NCBI RefSeq assembly: GCF_016920785.2
Contig: NW_024609846.1
Location: 118,633,473 to 118,697,472, forward strand
From: Ixodes scapularis
Taxonomy: Eukaryota; Arthropoda; Arachnida; Ixodida; Ixodidae
Length of the DNA: 64,000 bases
Direction: 5' to 3'
A program made the position numbers and the translations under genes. Below, piece by piece: positions 30,444 to 45,400 of this stretch. A model generated the notes under the pieces. It was given only the letters and a program-made list of their open reading frames with translations. It ran no database searches and was not told the DNA's origin. Numbering within the stretch: position 1 is the first letter of the stretch; every line of letters begins with the position of its first letter.

Positions 30444-33400
30444 GTGAGCTGAGACATGAATATGTTTTGTTTCAGAGCACAGCTCTTAGGCGCCCGTTTC
30501 CGGCTTGAGCGGCGTCGACGTCGCCGTCGCCGTCGGCGTAACCATGAAATTATGTGCCCCCCCCCCCCCCGAAGTCACGTGAGCCCCCCCCCCTGAGGTC
30601 ACGTGGCCCCCCGAGGTCACGTGACCCCCCGCTTGAGGAGGAGGGGGAAAAGGGAGGAGGGGGAGGAGGAGTAGCAGGCAGGATCACGAGGTGGAGGAGG
30701 GAGGACGGGTATACCTTCCCCTCAGTACGCTTCCCTCCTCCTCCTCAAGAGCTGCGCTCAAAGTTCGGTGTTACAGGGAGTTAGTTGTAAACGGCTTTAA
30801 TTTTTTTTTTCCCTTATATTCACACAATTTCTAGCTCGGTGTTTTCCGTCCATTTTCTTGGTTGTAGCCCTAAAAATAAGTTGAGTTACGCGGGCCTTAC
30901 TTACAAAAAGACAAAAGCTCTAAAAAATATTGATGTGCTCCTTTACTACGACATTAGAATAAGTATAGAGATATTATTTTAAAAAATCAAATCCCAGAAA
31001 ATGTATATCATACAAAATGACTCAAATAAACTATTTGCAACCGTATTTTTGCCATACATAACAAAATCGTTGTACGTAAATTACGTTTCTCGGTCGGTGA
31101 ATATCGGTGCAGTCGTTTATTTAAAGAAAATCATACTGCTCCTTCAAAATATACATCGTTGGAGCTTAATTTAAGTCAAGACGCAGCCGATGCTATAAGC
31201 GAGAGAATGTGGGCCTGAACAGTGCCTGCAGTCCACGAGCGCACGTGCTTGGCGGGGACGCTGAAAGCCAGGAGCTCGCGCTTGTAGCATCAGGTGCGTC
31301 TGAACTTAAACTGAAACGAAGTAGTGAAGGCGCTTTGTTTTCGCTATGGTCACGTGATTTCTTACGCAGCCAATAGGAGCAAGGCGCGCCCGCGATGAAG
31401 CCTCGCTGCGGCGGCTGCAATGTTCTCTTGCTCGTGACGCTTCTGCGCTTCAATTTTGAGTCTCCAGTTTTTACCAAGAAATATCTTGCTTTAAAATAGG
31501 TGGTCTTCCCACAGCGCGGAGTAAACTTTTTGTCTTTGTATCAGACAGAAAGATAGAACAGTCACCGTTATTATGCAATTAAATTGACAATTTTCCAATA
31601 CCCATCGCTCGATACAAAACGTGTGTGTCTTCCGTTCGCGTGGAGCCATTCACGAGGTTACTAAATTATTTTCCATACCTGGCGCTGTTTGCTCTTTGCG
31701 AGCTCAGAGATGCTGTGGGTTTTCTCTATGCCGCATTGCATTCAATTTGTAATTTTTGTTTTCATTAAAAATTGCATAAAATATTTGGTGGCCAAATCTA
31801 TTGCACGTGAAACGTGTGGTGTCAGTCCGAATCCTCTGGGATTGACGTCTACGCTCTCGGCGGTTTTTCTCGGCTAGTTTAGCGACTGGCATAACGCGTT
31901 AGAATGTACTATCGGGGAAAAATTAAATGCGAACAAAAGAGCGCGTGGCTCGCGGTACAGGCTGCGCCGCCTGGAAGTGAGCCTAGGGGTGAGAGAGAGG
32001 TGGCCTACTCAGATGTGTTTACGCCCTTCGCTCGGACGCTCCCCAACCTTCGGCAGTGCGCCTCTTAGTGCGCTGAAAGCTATCACCGCTATCTTTGCTC
32101 GCTCGGCGCGTGCGGCGCGAAAAAGCTCGCCGCTAGTAGCAGCTAAAGCGCGCTCAGCCAGAGCGCGCTTTAAAGGCCGACGACCAGATACAAGATTCTG
32201 CAAAGCAGAAGATCCCCCTCACCCTGGGGGAGGAGGAAAAAGGCAACGGTGGACAGGGTCGAAAGAGGGAGAAGAAGAAGCGGGGGAAGGCGGAAAGAGT
32301 GAACTGGTCGTTGGTCTTTAGCGCGATCCAAACCAACGCGTTTTTGTGCGCGCGTAGGTCGCGCGCTTCCCGCAAAGTGCGTATTTCGTTCTGTTCTTGC
32401 TGTTTCCGGCGCGCTTTCTGTGTCACAAGCGTGCACGCTCGTTAGGACGGTCCGCTTTCGGGCGAGCGGAGAGCACCTGCGCCAGACGGCGAAGAAACGC
32501 GGAGCCGGAACTGGTGCCCTCACCTGAATGGCCGGGAGAGGAGTGCCCTACTACGTCACAGCGCGTTTTCGTGCGCGTTCAGAAGAAGTTGAAATCACCC
32601 AACTTTCTTATGCGCGCACAGAAGGCGCAAGGAATCAGCGCGACATCACGAAATACTCAATTTCCGGGAATCGCACGACCTACGGGCGCACAAAACCGCG
32701 TGGATTTGGATCGCGTTTTAGCTGCTACTAGCGGCGAGCTTCCTCGCTCCGCGCGCGCCGAGCGAGCAAACATATCGGTGATGGCTTTCAGCGCACTAAG
32801 AGGCGCAATGCCGAAACTTGGGGAGCGCCGAGTGAAAGGCGTAAAAACATCGGAGTAGACCACGCCCCCTCGCCCGTTAGGCTCACTTCCAGGCGGCGCA
32901 GCCAGTACCGCGAGCCACGCGCTTATCTGTTCGCATTTCATTTTTCCACAATCGTACACTTGATAGCAATTCCTGGGATGGAGATACCGGCGATGACCTG
33001 GGGTTTTAAATGCCTGGCGCCCTACCAGCACCTGAACCAACCAATCAGCGTCGAACAAGGGAGTGTGATGATATAACACACTCTAAAAAATGTCTGTGCG
33101 TCTTTTTTCACGCACAACACCCGGAGAGCCAATCAGCGCAACTTACGGAGGCAGCTCAGCGAATGACGATGCTGAAACATCTGTTTAGACCGAAAAACTC
33201 AGTCTGAGTTGTGACATTAAATAATGCAAGCGTGACGTTTTGCATTGCTTAATGTCACAACTCAGACTGCGTTTTTTGGTCTAAACACATGTTTCGGCAT
33301 CGTCATTCACTGAGCTGCCTCCGTAAGTTGCGCTGATTGGCTCTCCGAGTTTTGTGCGTGAAAGTAGACGCACAGACTTGTTTTAGAGTGCATTGCTCAG

Positions 33401-36400
33401 CCTATCAGCATTGAGTTAATGCACAACTTCACTTTTCGGCTCAACCCATTTCAAGACCCCCCTCCCTCCCCCCTCTCACCCTGACCCTGACGAGACAAAG
33501 CACGTTTCACATGAATAAATAAGAACCTATACCCTGCAGCAGGATTGACAAGCAGGACAAGACCCTTCCACGATTCCCTAACTCCCTTACAAAAATCTGT
33601 AGTAAATTATTCTGAATTTCTGTTAAAAATTTTTGGAATCGTAATGAATTTTTTAAACTCTTTTAAGGTGTTTTCTAGTTTATTTTGACAACTTACTTAA
33701 CTCCTAGTTAAAATTGACCACTAAATGTTTTTAGAATTCCTTCTAACATAAATTTTGATTAATTATTTTTGACGGAACCGCAAAATACAGTTAAAAACAC
33801 TCTTTTTTTATTTAATATATATTCTGGATTTTGTGATGAAATAGTGTCCGTGTGGCACATACACCATCCCATAATACAGATTAAAAACGAACACAAACAA
33901 AAACACCATGAAGCACAAAACGCCAAAATTAGAATCTCGTTAACTGCTCCAGAGCCTTATATTCGCGGCTCCAGCAAAACGAACGGCACCTAGCGGGAAA
34001 ACACTGAACTGGCTGGAACAGGTTCCTTCGCGATTTCTGCTCGTCTCTTCTGGCATCCGTGTTTCCATGTTGTCGGTGGTTTACGCGACAGAACAGTTGT
34101 ACCGGTGACTGTGTCGTAACCGTAGTATCGCCTTGGGTCCCGGTTGCTCTGCACGCGACCTGTTGAACCGCGTGAGCCAGACATTCTGAATTTCTCAACG
34201 TTCATCAGCACCGTGAAAGGACAGGGGGCAGTCCTTTCCTCGTTTCCTGGAAGGAAGTCAAGCCTTTGGAAGTTCGCTTACCCCAGCACATCGCCGCAGG
34301 TTCGAAACGTGGAAGATAAAACGCGGCGGAACCAATTTTTGTCCAATGCTTACTTGCTGGTGTCTCAGCGTTGTGCCTTGAGCTGGCACATGGCACGGCG
34401 CGACCTGGATTCGACCGCCATATTTGCCCGATAGTAGCGTCCCCTATAGGTTGCTGGAGTCGCGAATAGCCTATATATTGAAGGTAATCATTTGGCCAGT
34501 GACCACCTCAGCACTTATTAATGTTCCAAGTATCCGACATCCTTCTCGGGAGTCTGTCATAGGGAAAACTGTGTTTCGAAGCTCGTGGACTCTATCTCTT
34601 ACTAAAAGGCATTGGTCCCACTAATAATAATTCGGCGCTGTCGCTAAAACAGCATCCACAAAAACGGCTCCTAGAGGAAATGTAATCGCTTTTCAGTGTT
34701 TACGGACGAGAAAGAGAGGGGAGGGGGGTAAGATTAACGCGTTTCAACGGTCCGTCCGCACGTAACTCTGGGCACAACAAACTTTTATGTGACGTGGAAC
34801 GTAACTTTAATTTTATTTCAGTAACGTCTGACGCGTTGTCAGAATGTTTTATTATATAGAAACAGAGAAGGGAATGAAAAATGTGATTTGCCTTTGTACT
34901 CTGATTCTAAACAAAAATTACCCTGAATTAAAAGAAAAAGAGGTGCAAAGCAACTTACTATAATTTTTAGAACACTTACAAATATGTCAACAGAGAAAAT
35001 CCGAAGAAAATGTGTTTTGCCTTTCAATATTTTCAAACAATGTAAGCTGTTATTCTTCAAAACTTTCTTCCAAATTAAAAAAAATGACCTCAATACTTTT
35101 AATAGAATATTAATAAAGCAAATTTCACTCTTTATAAAATAATGTAAAAAACAAGGTCATTAAGTTTTTTTTTCAGAAAATAACTTACAAAAAAATGTCA
35201 TTACAACTTCTTTTTAATTTTTTTAGAAATAATTTTACAAAAAATCCTTTTAAAAAAAAAACCTGCAAACAAACGGCATTACAACTTCTTTTTATTTCTT
35301 TATAAATAAGTCTACAAACAAATCTACTATTTTTTCCTTTTGATTTTTTTAGTAAATAACCTACAGAAAATAAAAAAGTCTACGAAAAATTTTTTTTTAA
35401 GTTTTTTGGACAATAATCAAAGCAAAGTGTGATTATAAAGGAATGCAGTATGATCCCGGAAAGTCAATAAGAAATCTAAAAAAAAAAATTAAAAAGGATG
35501 CTGAGACCGGTTTTTCTAAGGACTCTTCCTATTACCCGGTGCGAATGTCGGAAAAAAGGCAAATACCTCCTCGCCTCGTCTCGCCTCCTTTCCTGCGTTA
35601 ACTCTGCTAAAGTGAAAAAGTGGATGGCTTTGCGGTAGGTTTCCTTAACCTGCAACAGGGTATATTACACACTTAACAAATACCAAAATAGTATATTGTC
35701 AAGGCTTCTTTTTTTTACTCTCACGCAAAATATAGTATGTAACGCTTTAACGCTATCATTCATCTCCACAAATTACTAACGCTAATTTCGCACTATTTAA
35801 AGTTTCTCGTAACTCAAAAAAGCGGCAGTGGCCATAGGCATTAATTATTTTTTTTTTCAGTCTTCTCATTGTGGCGTTTACTTAGTTGAAGCCGAAAAAA
35901 AATGTTTTGAAAAGCATATCCAATGTAAATTAAATAAATAAATACGCTGAACGTGTTATCATGTTTTTGTTACTTTTAGGTACGAACCATGCCTTAACCT
36001 CAACAAAAAAAAAATCGCCTTTGGGTGTGCTACTAAATGTACTTTGCAGAAGAAAATAAAATAATGGTGTAGCTGAAAGTTCGAAACCTACAGTTTTCGA
36101 TTGACCTGAACAAATTATCGCTGCACAATATTTCTGTATTTGGTTGAAAATCGCAAATTATAATTCGTTGTGTGGAATTTTGTTTTACAGTATAAAACTC
36201 GGCTCGACTGATGCGGTCATCCTGAATGACATGGCATCGATAAAACAGTTCTACTGCTCCGAGGACGAACCAGGTCGTTCTGAGAAAAGTCTATTTTACG
36301 AAGTGTCGCGGGGAACCTTCGGTACGTTCTCACTGGATTTATTTTATACACGTCAAAAACAAAACAAAAAACAAAAAAAACAATGAGGATTAATCAACAC

Positions 36401-39400
36401 TCCAGTTGTGTGCGCTATACTTCGTTTCACATAAAGTCCGGCCGCAGAGGACACTGCTATCTGATGGAGCCAATCGAGCGGCGGCCAGAGTGCGTCGTCG
36501 TTTTTGCGCTTTTGCTCTTGCCGGCCAATCCAATCACGCAGAGTAAAAAAGCGCAGCATTGGGGGAAATTCACTGCACGCGATTTGTTTAGCCGAGGAGA
36601 TCTCAAGCGTACAAAGGCGATAAGCGCCGCGACCATGCACTTTTGTTTCCTCTTGATTGGCTCCGTCGGATAGTCGTGTCTGCTACGGTCGAACTGGGGT
36701 CGGAATGAAATGGTGTACAGGGTTAGGAGTGTTTGCAAGTTGCTCCGCTCGCCCTTAACTGTACGCAGAGTTACAAGAAAACTCAGTTGGAAAGCTCATC
36801 CTTGAAACCCGAACCGCGCTCGCGTCCACGGATACCGAACTAGATACGATTACATTGCCACCCTTTATCAGTGGGTCAAAGCATAAAGGTTGTTTTATAT
36901 TGCTAATGCGACATGGCGCTACGAGATGGCGCCAGCGGCCTTCGCGCCACTCGACTGGACTGGTTTGTGCTCGGCACCAACGTTACTAAAACACTCAGTT
37001 GGGAAACTCGCCGTCGAAACCTGGGCCGCTGGCGTCCACCTAGACCGAGCTAAATGCGACAACAGCGCCACTCTTTATCGTTTGTCTGTACTGAGGTTAC
37101 CTTGAGCTTTTTGAAAGCCTGTTTTTGCGTAAAAACAAACGGAAAAGACTCTTTTCGTATGAAATTTATTAGAGTTTCGTACCAAATGATGGGTGCGTAA
37201 TGCTTTTATCATCTTTAGTTCACAAGGTTTTGCGGAACAATTAATATTGTTTTTATACAACCATGCCTCAGCGGGCCTTTCAGGTAGCGCGTCCCAACCT
37301 AGGTGCATTTTAACTTTGGTAGTTGAACGCGGCGCGTCCGCTGGGGAGACGGGGGTGGCACCCCTAGTTGGTAGTTGGGTGTTCTTTTAATCCACTAATA
37401 GTAAACTAAAAATGCTATCAGTACGTGCTTCCTAGTTGCCAGATTGGGCCGAAGTGTGCGGCTACCGCTGTATCTGTTCTGAAAGCCATATCAGACGTCA
37501 CGTGCAGTTCCTCGAGTGGCCGCTGCAGGAGAAATGGTGGCGTTGTGTTCGTCATTAGCTCGGTGCTCGGAGATAGATTGGGGCCATTTTTTTCAAGCTG
37601 TCTCTATGAGGGTCCCCCACTGAGGGTTATAGTAACGTTGCTCGGCACCCTAGTTCGTGCAGCTGGGGAGTTACCGGAGTGGCCACCGCGGGTAGGAATG
37701 GCGGCAATGCAATCGCGTCAAGTTCGGTTCACGAGCACGGATCGGAGCCGCTTTTTCAAGGTAGGCTTCTGTGGCAGTTTCCCAAATTAGTTGTTCAAGT
37801 AAGGTTGACACCACGGAACGAGCCCAAGCTGTCAGGCCGATACGACAGACTGTGGGTATCAATTAGTTATATTCACGTGTGATTTACAGCTGAACATTAT
37901 TTTGAGGAAAGCCTCGTGAATGGGTGGCAAGTGGACGTTTGGAATTGATAAAAATGTCGAAAATGGCACCCTAAATAGGGCAAATATATAACATGTAATT
38001 TCAGTTCAATAATATATATGGTGATGCGCAGGTAAAACGTTAATTATTTTTGTCTAAAATATAGAGCTCTTTTTTACAGCGGAGCTGTTAAAGTCTAGGT
38101 TCCCCCAGGATCGTGTCCGTGTATGTCGACACAAACCTACCTGGACAGCTACCGCCATCTATAAGCGACGGCGGAAAGCACAAAACTAGTATGGTTTCCG
38201 CCGTCGCTCGTAGATGGCGGCAACCTTTCCAGCTATAAAAGAAGAATGGATAGTTAGGCGCGTTGGTGGGAATTCATCGTAGGAAACAGCGCGAAAAACA
38301 GACGACGACGAAGAAGCACACAGTGTATCGAGTACAGCTCCGCTGGTCTTTATTCTTCACGAGAGTGGAAAGGCTGAACGTTTTTTTTTTTCTTTTTTCG
38401 AAGATATATTTGATTATTAAAGGGAGATGAACGCCACGTAAATATTGTCTTTGGTGCATGTTAGTCTGGTCGGCGTAATTTAGATGGGATGATGACCGTC
38501 GCAATCAGAAAATAATGAACTACATCCTGTTAATTAAATTGTCAAATATTGGTTTGGAAGAGTCATTTTGACCGCTCCAGTATTGTCTTCAATTACTTCC
38601 ATAAGCAACTTTAAACAATAAACGTTAACATTAAGGTCAAATTTCGATTATTTAGCTCAAAAGGTAGGAAAAAGACTTTTATATTAGTTTAGTTGTCGCG
38701 ACGATTCTCCTTCTATATAAAGACACACGAGACCGTCAGACACCGAGCTGAGGTGTTTAGCAACGTATAGGTCCTAGCATAATAATAATAATAATAAAAA
38801 ACTTGTTCAACAAATGCAAACACGCGTATACGTTGTTAGAGGTCAGTAGTGAAGAAGTTAACTTCTAGGAAACAATTCCCCAACGTAAAGTTTTCGGAAA
38901 TGGCCGCTTCGCGAAACATGAAGTATTTAAAGGGGTAGGGAAAAGAAATTTCAGCGCTCATTTTCTAGCTTGAATGTGTCGCATGTTGCACCCTAACCTC
39001 AAAAACACCAGTCTTCCGTTGAAAGGCACAAGAAAACTAATTTTAAAGCTAAATAAACGATCTTTCAATTTGCACCTGGTGGATGCATGCGGAGCCTATT
39101 TCGGAGGTAGTCTAGCAACGTTGTAGAATCTGCTACGTAGTCGTGACGTAGCAGATTCTTACGAAGCAGCGCCTTTCTTTGGCATTTCAACATCTTCTTT
39201 CTTAGCTTTCCTCCTCAACTAACTCACAAGTCGCGCATTGTACGAAACGGTCCAAGAAGACGGGAAGGAAGAACTCCCCTCTTTCTCGGAAGCTCGTTCG
39301 TGCAACCGGACACAGCCATTTTCCCCTTAGAAGATTAGCCCGTCACTCAAAACTTGAACAAAATTTGCTTTCCCCACCCCGTTCAGCCCTAAGCTGACAG

Positions 39401-42400
39401 TGTTATGGAAGCTACGTGCTCCTTGGGCCAGCCACATGCTCGTCACACCACGGGTACTTCGAACGGCTCGGGTGTAACGCGCTGACGCTATTTACACCAC
39501 CACAACGCGGACAACGCCACCAATGGTAAAGCTCAGAACCACGCCTGCCTTGCTACTCGACGAACATGGGAAATCTTTTCTTTCTGTTTTTGTTTGCGCC
39601 GGATATCCCATGACGCATCGCGCTCTCCGTTCGCTTCTCTTCGAGCGCTTGCTCGAGTGCACCGTTTGGAACGAAAAATATAGCCAGTCGTTCGAAATAC
39701 AAACGTGCGATTATCATTTACGGTTACTATCCGTCTTAACTCATTTCCGTACGAAATCTGAATATTTCTATTTTTGTTTCCGTACCCCTTTAAAGCACTT
39801 ACCCTAGACACAGAGAAGGCGATATGTTGCAAGGTGAAAATTGCAATTGTTTCATTTTGTGAGTTGTGAAATTAATAATTATTTTTCGGTTGAAAGGAGG
39901 GCCTGTTGTCTAGAGTAAATAGATATCCCACTTGCTTTCTTCTAGGTATGTTCAATCTTGACGGTGAAGCGGGGACAGAGCATAGAAGTTTCAGTCTCCG
40001 CGTTCTTCGAGATCTGGGTTTCGGAAAGACATCGATGGAAGAGCATATCAAGGTAAGTGTAACGGCTTACCTAATAATCATTGACATAAAACAGAGCAGG
40101 TCTGTTGATTAGACATGATCTTCAGAATTATCGCGTTGAACTGCTTGTTTATAAAATAAGAAAACAACACCTTGATATGCATTGATAGAAACAGTAGTTC
40201 AGGTGGTCTGTGTTCGTAGCCGCCCAGGTGACGTGGCCGTTTGTAAACAACCTGAGACGATCGGTCACATACTTATTTTTGTTGAGAAGCCTTTTTTTTT
40301 TAAGGAGCGGATGTTCGTCTTTTAGCGAGCCTTGGAGAAAGATTTTGATGTTATCCCAATGGGCATACGTTATTCGGATGTTAAAAATAACAGTTAGAAA
40401 TCAGTCTACACAAAAGTGGCATCTTATATCACTGTTTAGGGAAGCCTATTGGCCAATGAAATACAATTTTTCACTTCGTATTTTTGACGTGCATTACACA
40501 AAGGCGTACCACTGTAACGTATATCATTATAAAACCAACAAGAATGGGCTCTCTGCCTCTGCAGTGCAACCTTTGACTGTAGAAGTCACAGAACTACAAC
40601 GCTCTCGGTTTGCCCATACGTCTCACTACTTCCGGCACCAGCGAAGGGATTTCCAGCATAATTCCCTAAAGGGTCGTTCGGTGGAAACGAACCACATTTC
40701 GTTCCATCACTATTCTGTGCCGTTTTTCCTAAATCGCGATCGAGTTGATACAGTTTACTTCGACAAGTCGAAGGTGTTCGACAGAGTAAACCACAAATTG
40801 CTTCCGTATAAGCTATCTTGTAATGGTGTTTCTCCTGCACTCACCAGATGATTTCAGTGTTATCTTACCGACCGTAAAAGCAGTCTGCGAATTTTAAATC
40901 GTTTTTTTGGTGCGTTTGTTTCTTTGTCCGGTGTCCGTCAGGGCTCTAACCTGGGACCATAACTTTTTTATTTATTTGTGATATTGAATTGTGCGTGAAA
41001 AATGCTCGGTTTTTGTTATTAAACGATGACTTGATTTTAATATTCGGTCACTCAATGACATCGCACTTTTACACGACGATCTATCACACGTGCTTCAGCG
41101 GGGCTCGGCAATTTTTTTCTTAATCAATCCTGATAAAACTGATGTGCTATCAATGTGCTGAAAGAGGGAGTCAATTTTAAATACCTGCGTTCTTTGGTTC
41201 CACTATCATTTTGCGTGTGTCTGTGGTTCGCGACCTAGGAGTTTATTTTAATGATCATCTCCTTTTTCCTACTATGTCTCTCAAATTTTCGCATCAGCTG
41301 TAAGATTGCTGAGCTCAATATCTCGCTTGTTTGACCACATACTTTCTTTATTCATTGTGCATTATTCGGTTATTTTGCAGCCTAATTCGTTTTCGGCTGG
41401 AGTTTGCAAGTGTTGTGTGGAATTTCGCCCCACCAACCGATGCATTGCGAATTGAAAAAGTTCACAAGAGCTTTATTCGAATCGTTTGTAATCGTTATTT
41501 TAAACAAGGGTGTTTTTATGGCTACGAGTACATGGTCGAGGCTTACAAATATTATGAACTCGAAAAGTTTGGCACGACTTACTAGAGTTACGGATAATAA
41601 TTCATGACCACATAGACAGCAGCTAGCTGAGTTGTCTTGACTTTCAGGTCTCTGCGTTCCAGTAGACAAGACGGTTGTTTTTATCCTGGCTCTTAGAAGA
41701 AACTTTTGCCGGTCTCACGTATTCAACTGTTTTTTTTTTTGTTTTTTTTTTTTAATGCCATATCATAAAATACTTTTTAGGATGCTTTCAGAGACTATGT
41801 GTCTTTTAAACGTAAACTAGAAACCTTGCTCTCACCGCTAATCATACTGTTTTCCTATATATGTGCTGTTCATATTGTACGGACGTATGTGCCCCACAGC
41901 AAGACTTCGGTCGTTCTGTGGGGCATAATAAAAAGAATAATAATATTAATAATAATAATAATGTATGTATGTATGTATGTATGTATGCATGTATGCATGC
42001 ATGTATGTATGTGTGTATGCATGTATGCGTGTATGTATGTAAGTATGTTTGTATGTATGAATGTATTTATGATTTTATTTATGAATGAATGAATTAATGA
42101 ATGAATGATACCATCATGTGTGTGGCCGAGTTGGCAACGGCGTGCGGCGGCCAGGCAGAGGGAGGAGGTTCGAACCCCGCTTGGTCCAGTCCTGTCCTTC
42201 CTTCTTGAGGAGCACCACCGGGGCAGTCCACTGACTGTTTGAAGCATGGATGAAGTCGTCATTGAGCGTTTCTCGGACCTTCTCACAAATGGCTGCCATC
42301 TCTTTCAAGGAAACCCAGTTCGGCGGTTGACAAAGTGGGTGCGCGCATGGGGCCCGCCCATGACAAAATGCTGTATGAGAGAGAGGGGGGAGAGGAGGCC

Positions 42401-45400
42401 CTAGCAAAATGGAAGATTTCGGAGGGGGCCCGGGTCCCACAGGCCACCCCCCTGGCTACGTGCCTGTGGTCGGCGGAGAATCAGTTAACGACCCTCCGTA
42501 CATGGCATATGCTCGCACTCCATGTGCGTTGGCTGATTCGCCGATTACAAGGGGTCCTATTTTAAAGGTACCTTTATGCTGACCTTGGGAATGGGGTATT
42601 ATTCGCCTGGGGTTTCTCCAGCAGGAGACCGAATTTCGGTGGTTCTCCCTGGTTGCAGCGACTGGCTGAGGGTTCAGGGTGTTTGGGGTCAACTTTCAAG
42701 GTTCGCTCTTCTTGTGGGACCCGCTCGTCTTGTGGTTTATCTTCCGGGCTCAGGATCGGACTTGGTTCCCGGTTCCTCGGGATGTAAGAGAAAATGACAT
42801 AGGGTAAAGTAGTCTAGGGCTGGGCAATTGGTCGGTTAACTTACGGATAAATCGGTTAATGCTTCGATCCCTATAATTTCTTCAACGGTTAATCAGTTAT
42901 AATTTGATGAATCCAAAGAGAGTAAAAATAAAAGCTTTCACTATGCAGAAGTGTACGAGTAAACCTATACGATGGGCACGTTTGGGTAAAATATTCACCT
43001 AAAGTAAACTGTAGGGGTGAGATTTGTGACACCAGACAAGTGCAGGTTACACGTGTCCCGGCCCCTTTAACACCGTGTAAGTGTCCGTTTAGCGCAGCAG
43101 GAGCTATTGTGAACAATCAAAGGAGGTCGCTCTTGCCGGAGAATATCAACGAGCCTTTTTGCCTCAATCAGTTGAAGTAAAAAGCCGAGAGTGTGAATGT
43201 CTTTCAATTGTCCTCAACTACACATCGATATACGGCGCAATTAACAATAATCCATAATGTATATTGTGCCATTTATTATATAGTTATCACAAAAGCAAAA
43301 AAAAATATTACGCATGAAAACAATTGAGAGTATTAATTGATTAATTGATAGATTAAAAAGTGGCGATTAATCGGGTTAATTAAATTGACGCCCAGCCCTA
43401 TAAAATACCTAGCACCTCCACCAGGACGTACGATGATAGCCGAACATGACCTGGAACTTCCCGGAATAGCAAATATTGATAAAAGAAAGGACTGGACAAA
43501 GCATCCCTGACAGTGGAACAAAACTTACTAGAGTGCTTACTCTTATTAGTTAAGAAGCTGTATTGCTTTAGTGGCAGGCTCTCTGACTTACTAAAGAACG
43601 TTTATACTTATTAGTTAAGAAGCTGTATTGCTTTAGTGGCAGGCTGTCTGAATAAATCCTCTCTTTCGGTGTTTCGACGACTGCCGGGAACAAACCAAAC
43701 GGAAACAGATCTGGGACATATTTTCTGGCATAGAATTGCAACACCTGTGCTCCGTGAAAGTGCAGGTCTATGCCAGAACACTTTAGAAATCAGCACAGCA
43801 GTTTTTAGCACGGCACAAAAACTTCCAGCTTCAAACTAGCTATTCGGTGCGCCGCACAACTCTAGTGAGCATACGGTCGTTTGGACGAAGCGGCACCAGC
43901 ACTGCACACCGCCATGCACTACTTACGCAATTACTGCAGCTAAACTGTGTATCTAAATCAGACTTGTGCCTATCTCGAATACTTAACTGAAGATACTCTA
44001 TTTCAAAATCTTTTGGTAGTATTTTTTTTTTTGCTAATACATTTGAACGAAAGAATTTGCTACCCAGTCTTAATGGCATTTTTCAGTATTTTGTGTTAAT
44101 TAACTCAAATATACTTTTTAGAGCTTAAAAACACTTGTCGCAGGAATTGTTTACGGGTATTGGCGGTGTGCGCGAGCTACAGGGGGCGCTTCTTTAGCTA
44201 TCATCATCATCGTTCGTGACGTCACGAGTAGGACAGACTGGGACAGGCCGCGCAGATCTTGGATCCCTCGGCTCGTCACCTCGCTTCACGCGCTGTTTCG
44301 GTAACGCGCGACAAAGCTTGTTTCACGCGTTGTGTTTTTTTGGTGAAGTGATATTTAGAGTAGGACATTTTACCAAAGTTCGAAACCGCACGTGGCACGC
44401 GTAGTCGTGCCAACAAACATTTTGGGAGCTGAGGTGTCGAAGCGCTCGGGTAGTGGTTGGCTGTTCTCTACCCCGTACAAAAAAGGTAGAATGATAAAGA
44501 TATAATATCCAACGCTTTATCCCGCTGCAACATCTACCACGACAAACAGGGTGTATTTTTTTATTATGATTCGGACAAAATAAAACTAAGAAAGGAAGGT
44601 CTCGTCGAATTGAAAATAGGAAAGCGAAATGCGAGAACCTCCCGCGTGTGTAATAAACACTTCAGTGAAAGCGACTCCGTGTATCCTGTTGGCTCCAATA
44701 AGTTCTGCGAGTGCTGGTCTCTTATTAGTTTCGAGTAGGTTCCTTTTTTTAAATTTTGTAAACCAGTAAACGAACGTTTTCTCAAAATAACTGGCAGGAA
44801 GAAGCGGACGCTGACTTCCCGAGTCGTTTCAACTACATGCCTGCTTATTCACACGGTGGGCACGAAAGGTGCGAGACCCCCTTGCAATCGAAATAATCTA
44901 GTAAGTCGATGACACTTCAGCGTCGCAGAAAATCAGGAATGAACAAGCTTTAAATTACTACCGTTTGTATGTTCAATCTTTTGCGGATCTAAATGCGCAT
45001 AATGCGTGCTGCGTTCTCCTCAGCGAGCGGTTTTAAATTTGTAAACAGTTCTTAGTAGAAGTAGGATAGAACAAATTAATCAATTGCCTGAATTTACCGG
45101 GCCATGGCCGACAAGTTAAGAATTTACGAAAATGTCTGCTTTTCTTTCGAGCAGAAGTCGCGATGTGACAAACCTCTTTGCCACCTATTTGATTCGGGAG
45201 GAGCTAACGCCAGTTGCTGACGAGCATTTGCGCGGCAGCAACTGTCGAGTCACACCTGGATAGAAGCGTCGGTATTGGTAAGCTCAATGTAGCTAAAACG
45301 AGCGTACGGCGCTTTTCCATTCAATAATTCATTTATTTTGAGTGGCACACCAACAGCATGACGCCTTTTTAGTGATGCACTTTCCAGATTAGTATGTAAC

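Noticed and set aside
32397..32858. 153-residue open frame
   Set aside because: It lies inside a long inverted repeat, and its openness follows from GC-rich palindromic sequence with stops depleted on both strands. No domain.
33990..34211. Minus-strand open frame with protein-like composition (MSGSRGSTGRVQSNRDPRRY)
   Set aside because: It is short, overlaps another open frame on the same strand and shows no recognisable motif. Kept only as a note.
42118..42185. tRNA gene
   Set aside because: A and B boxes are present, but no acceptor stem closes it; it is more like a SINE head.
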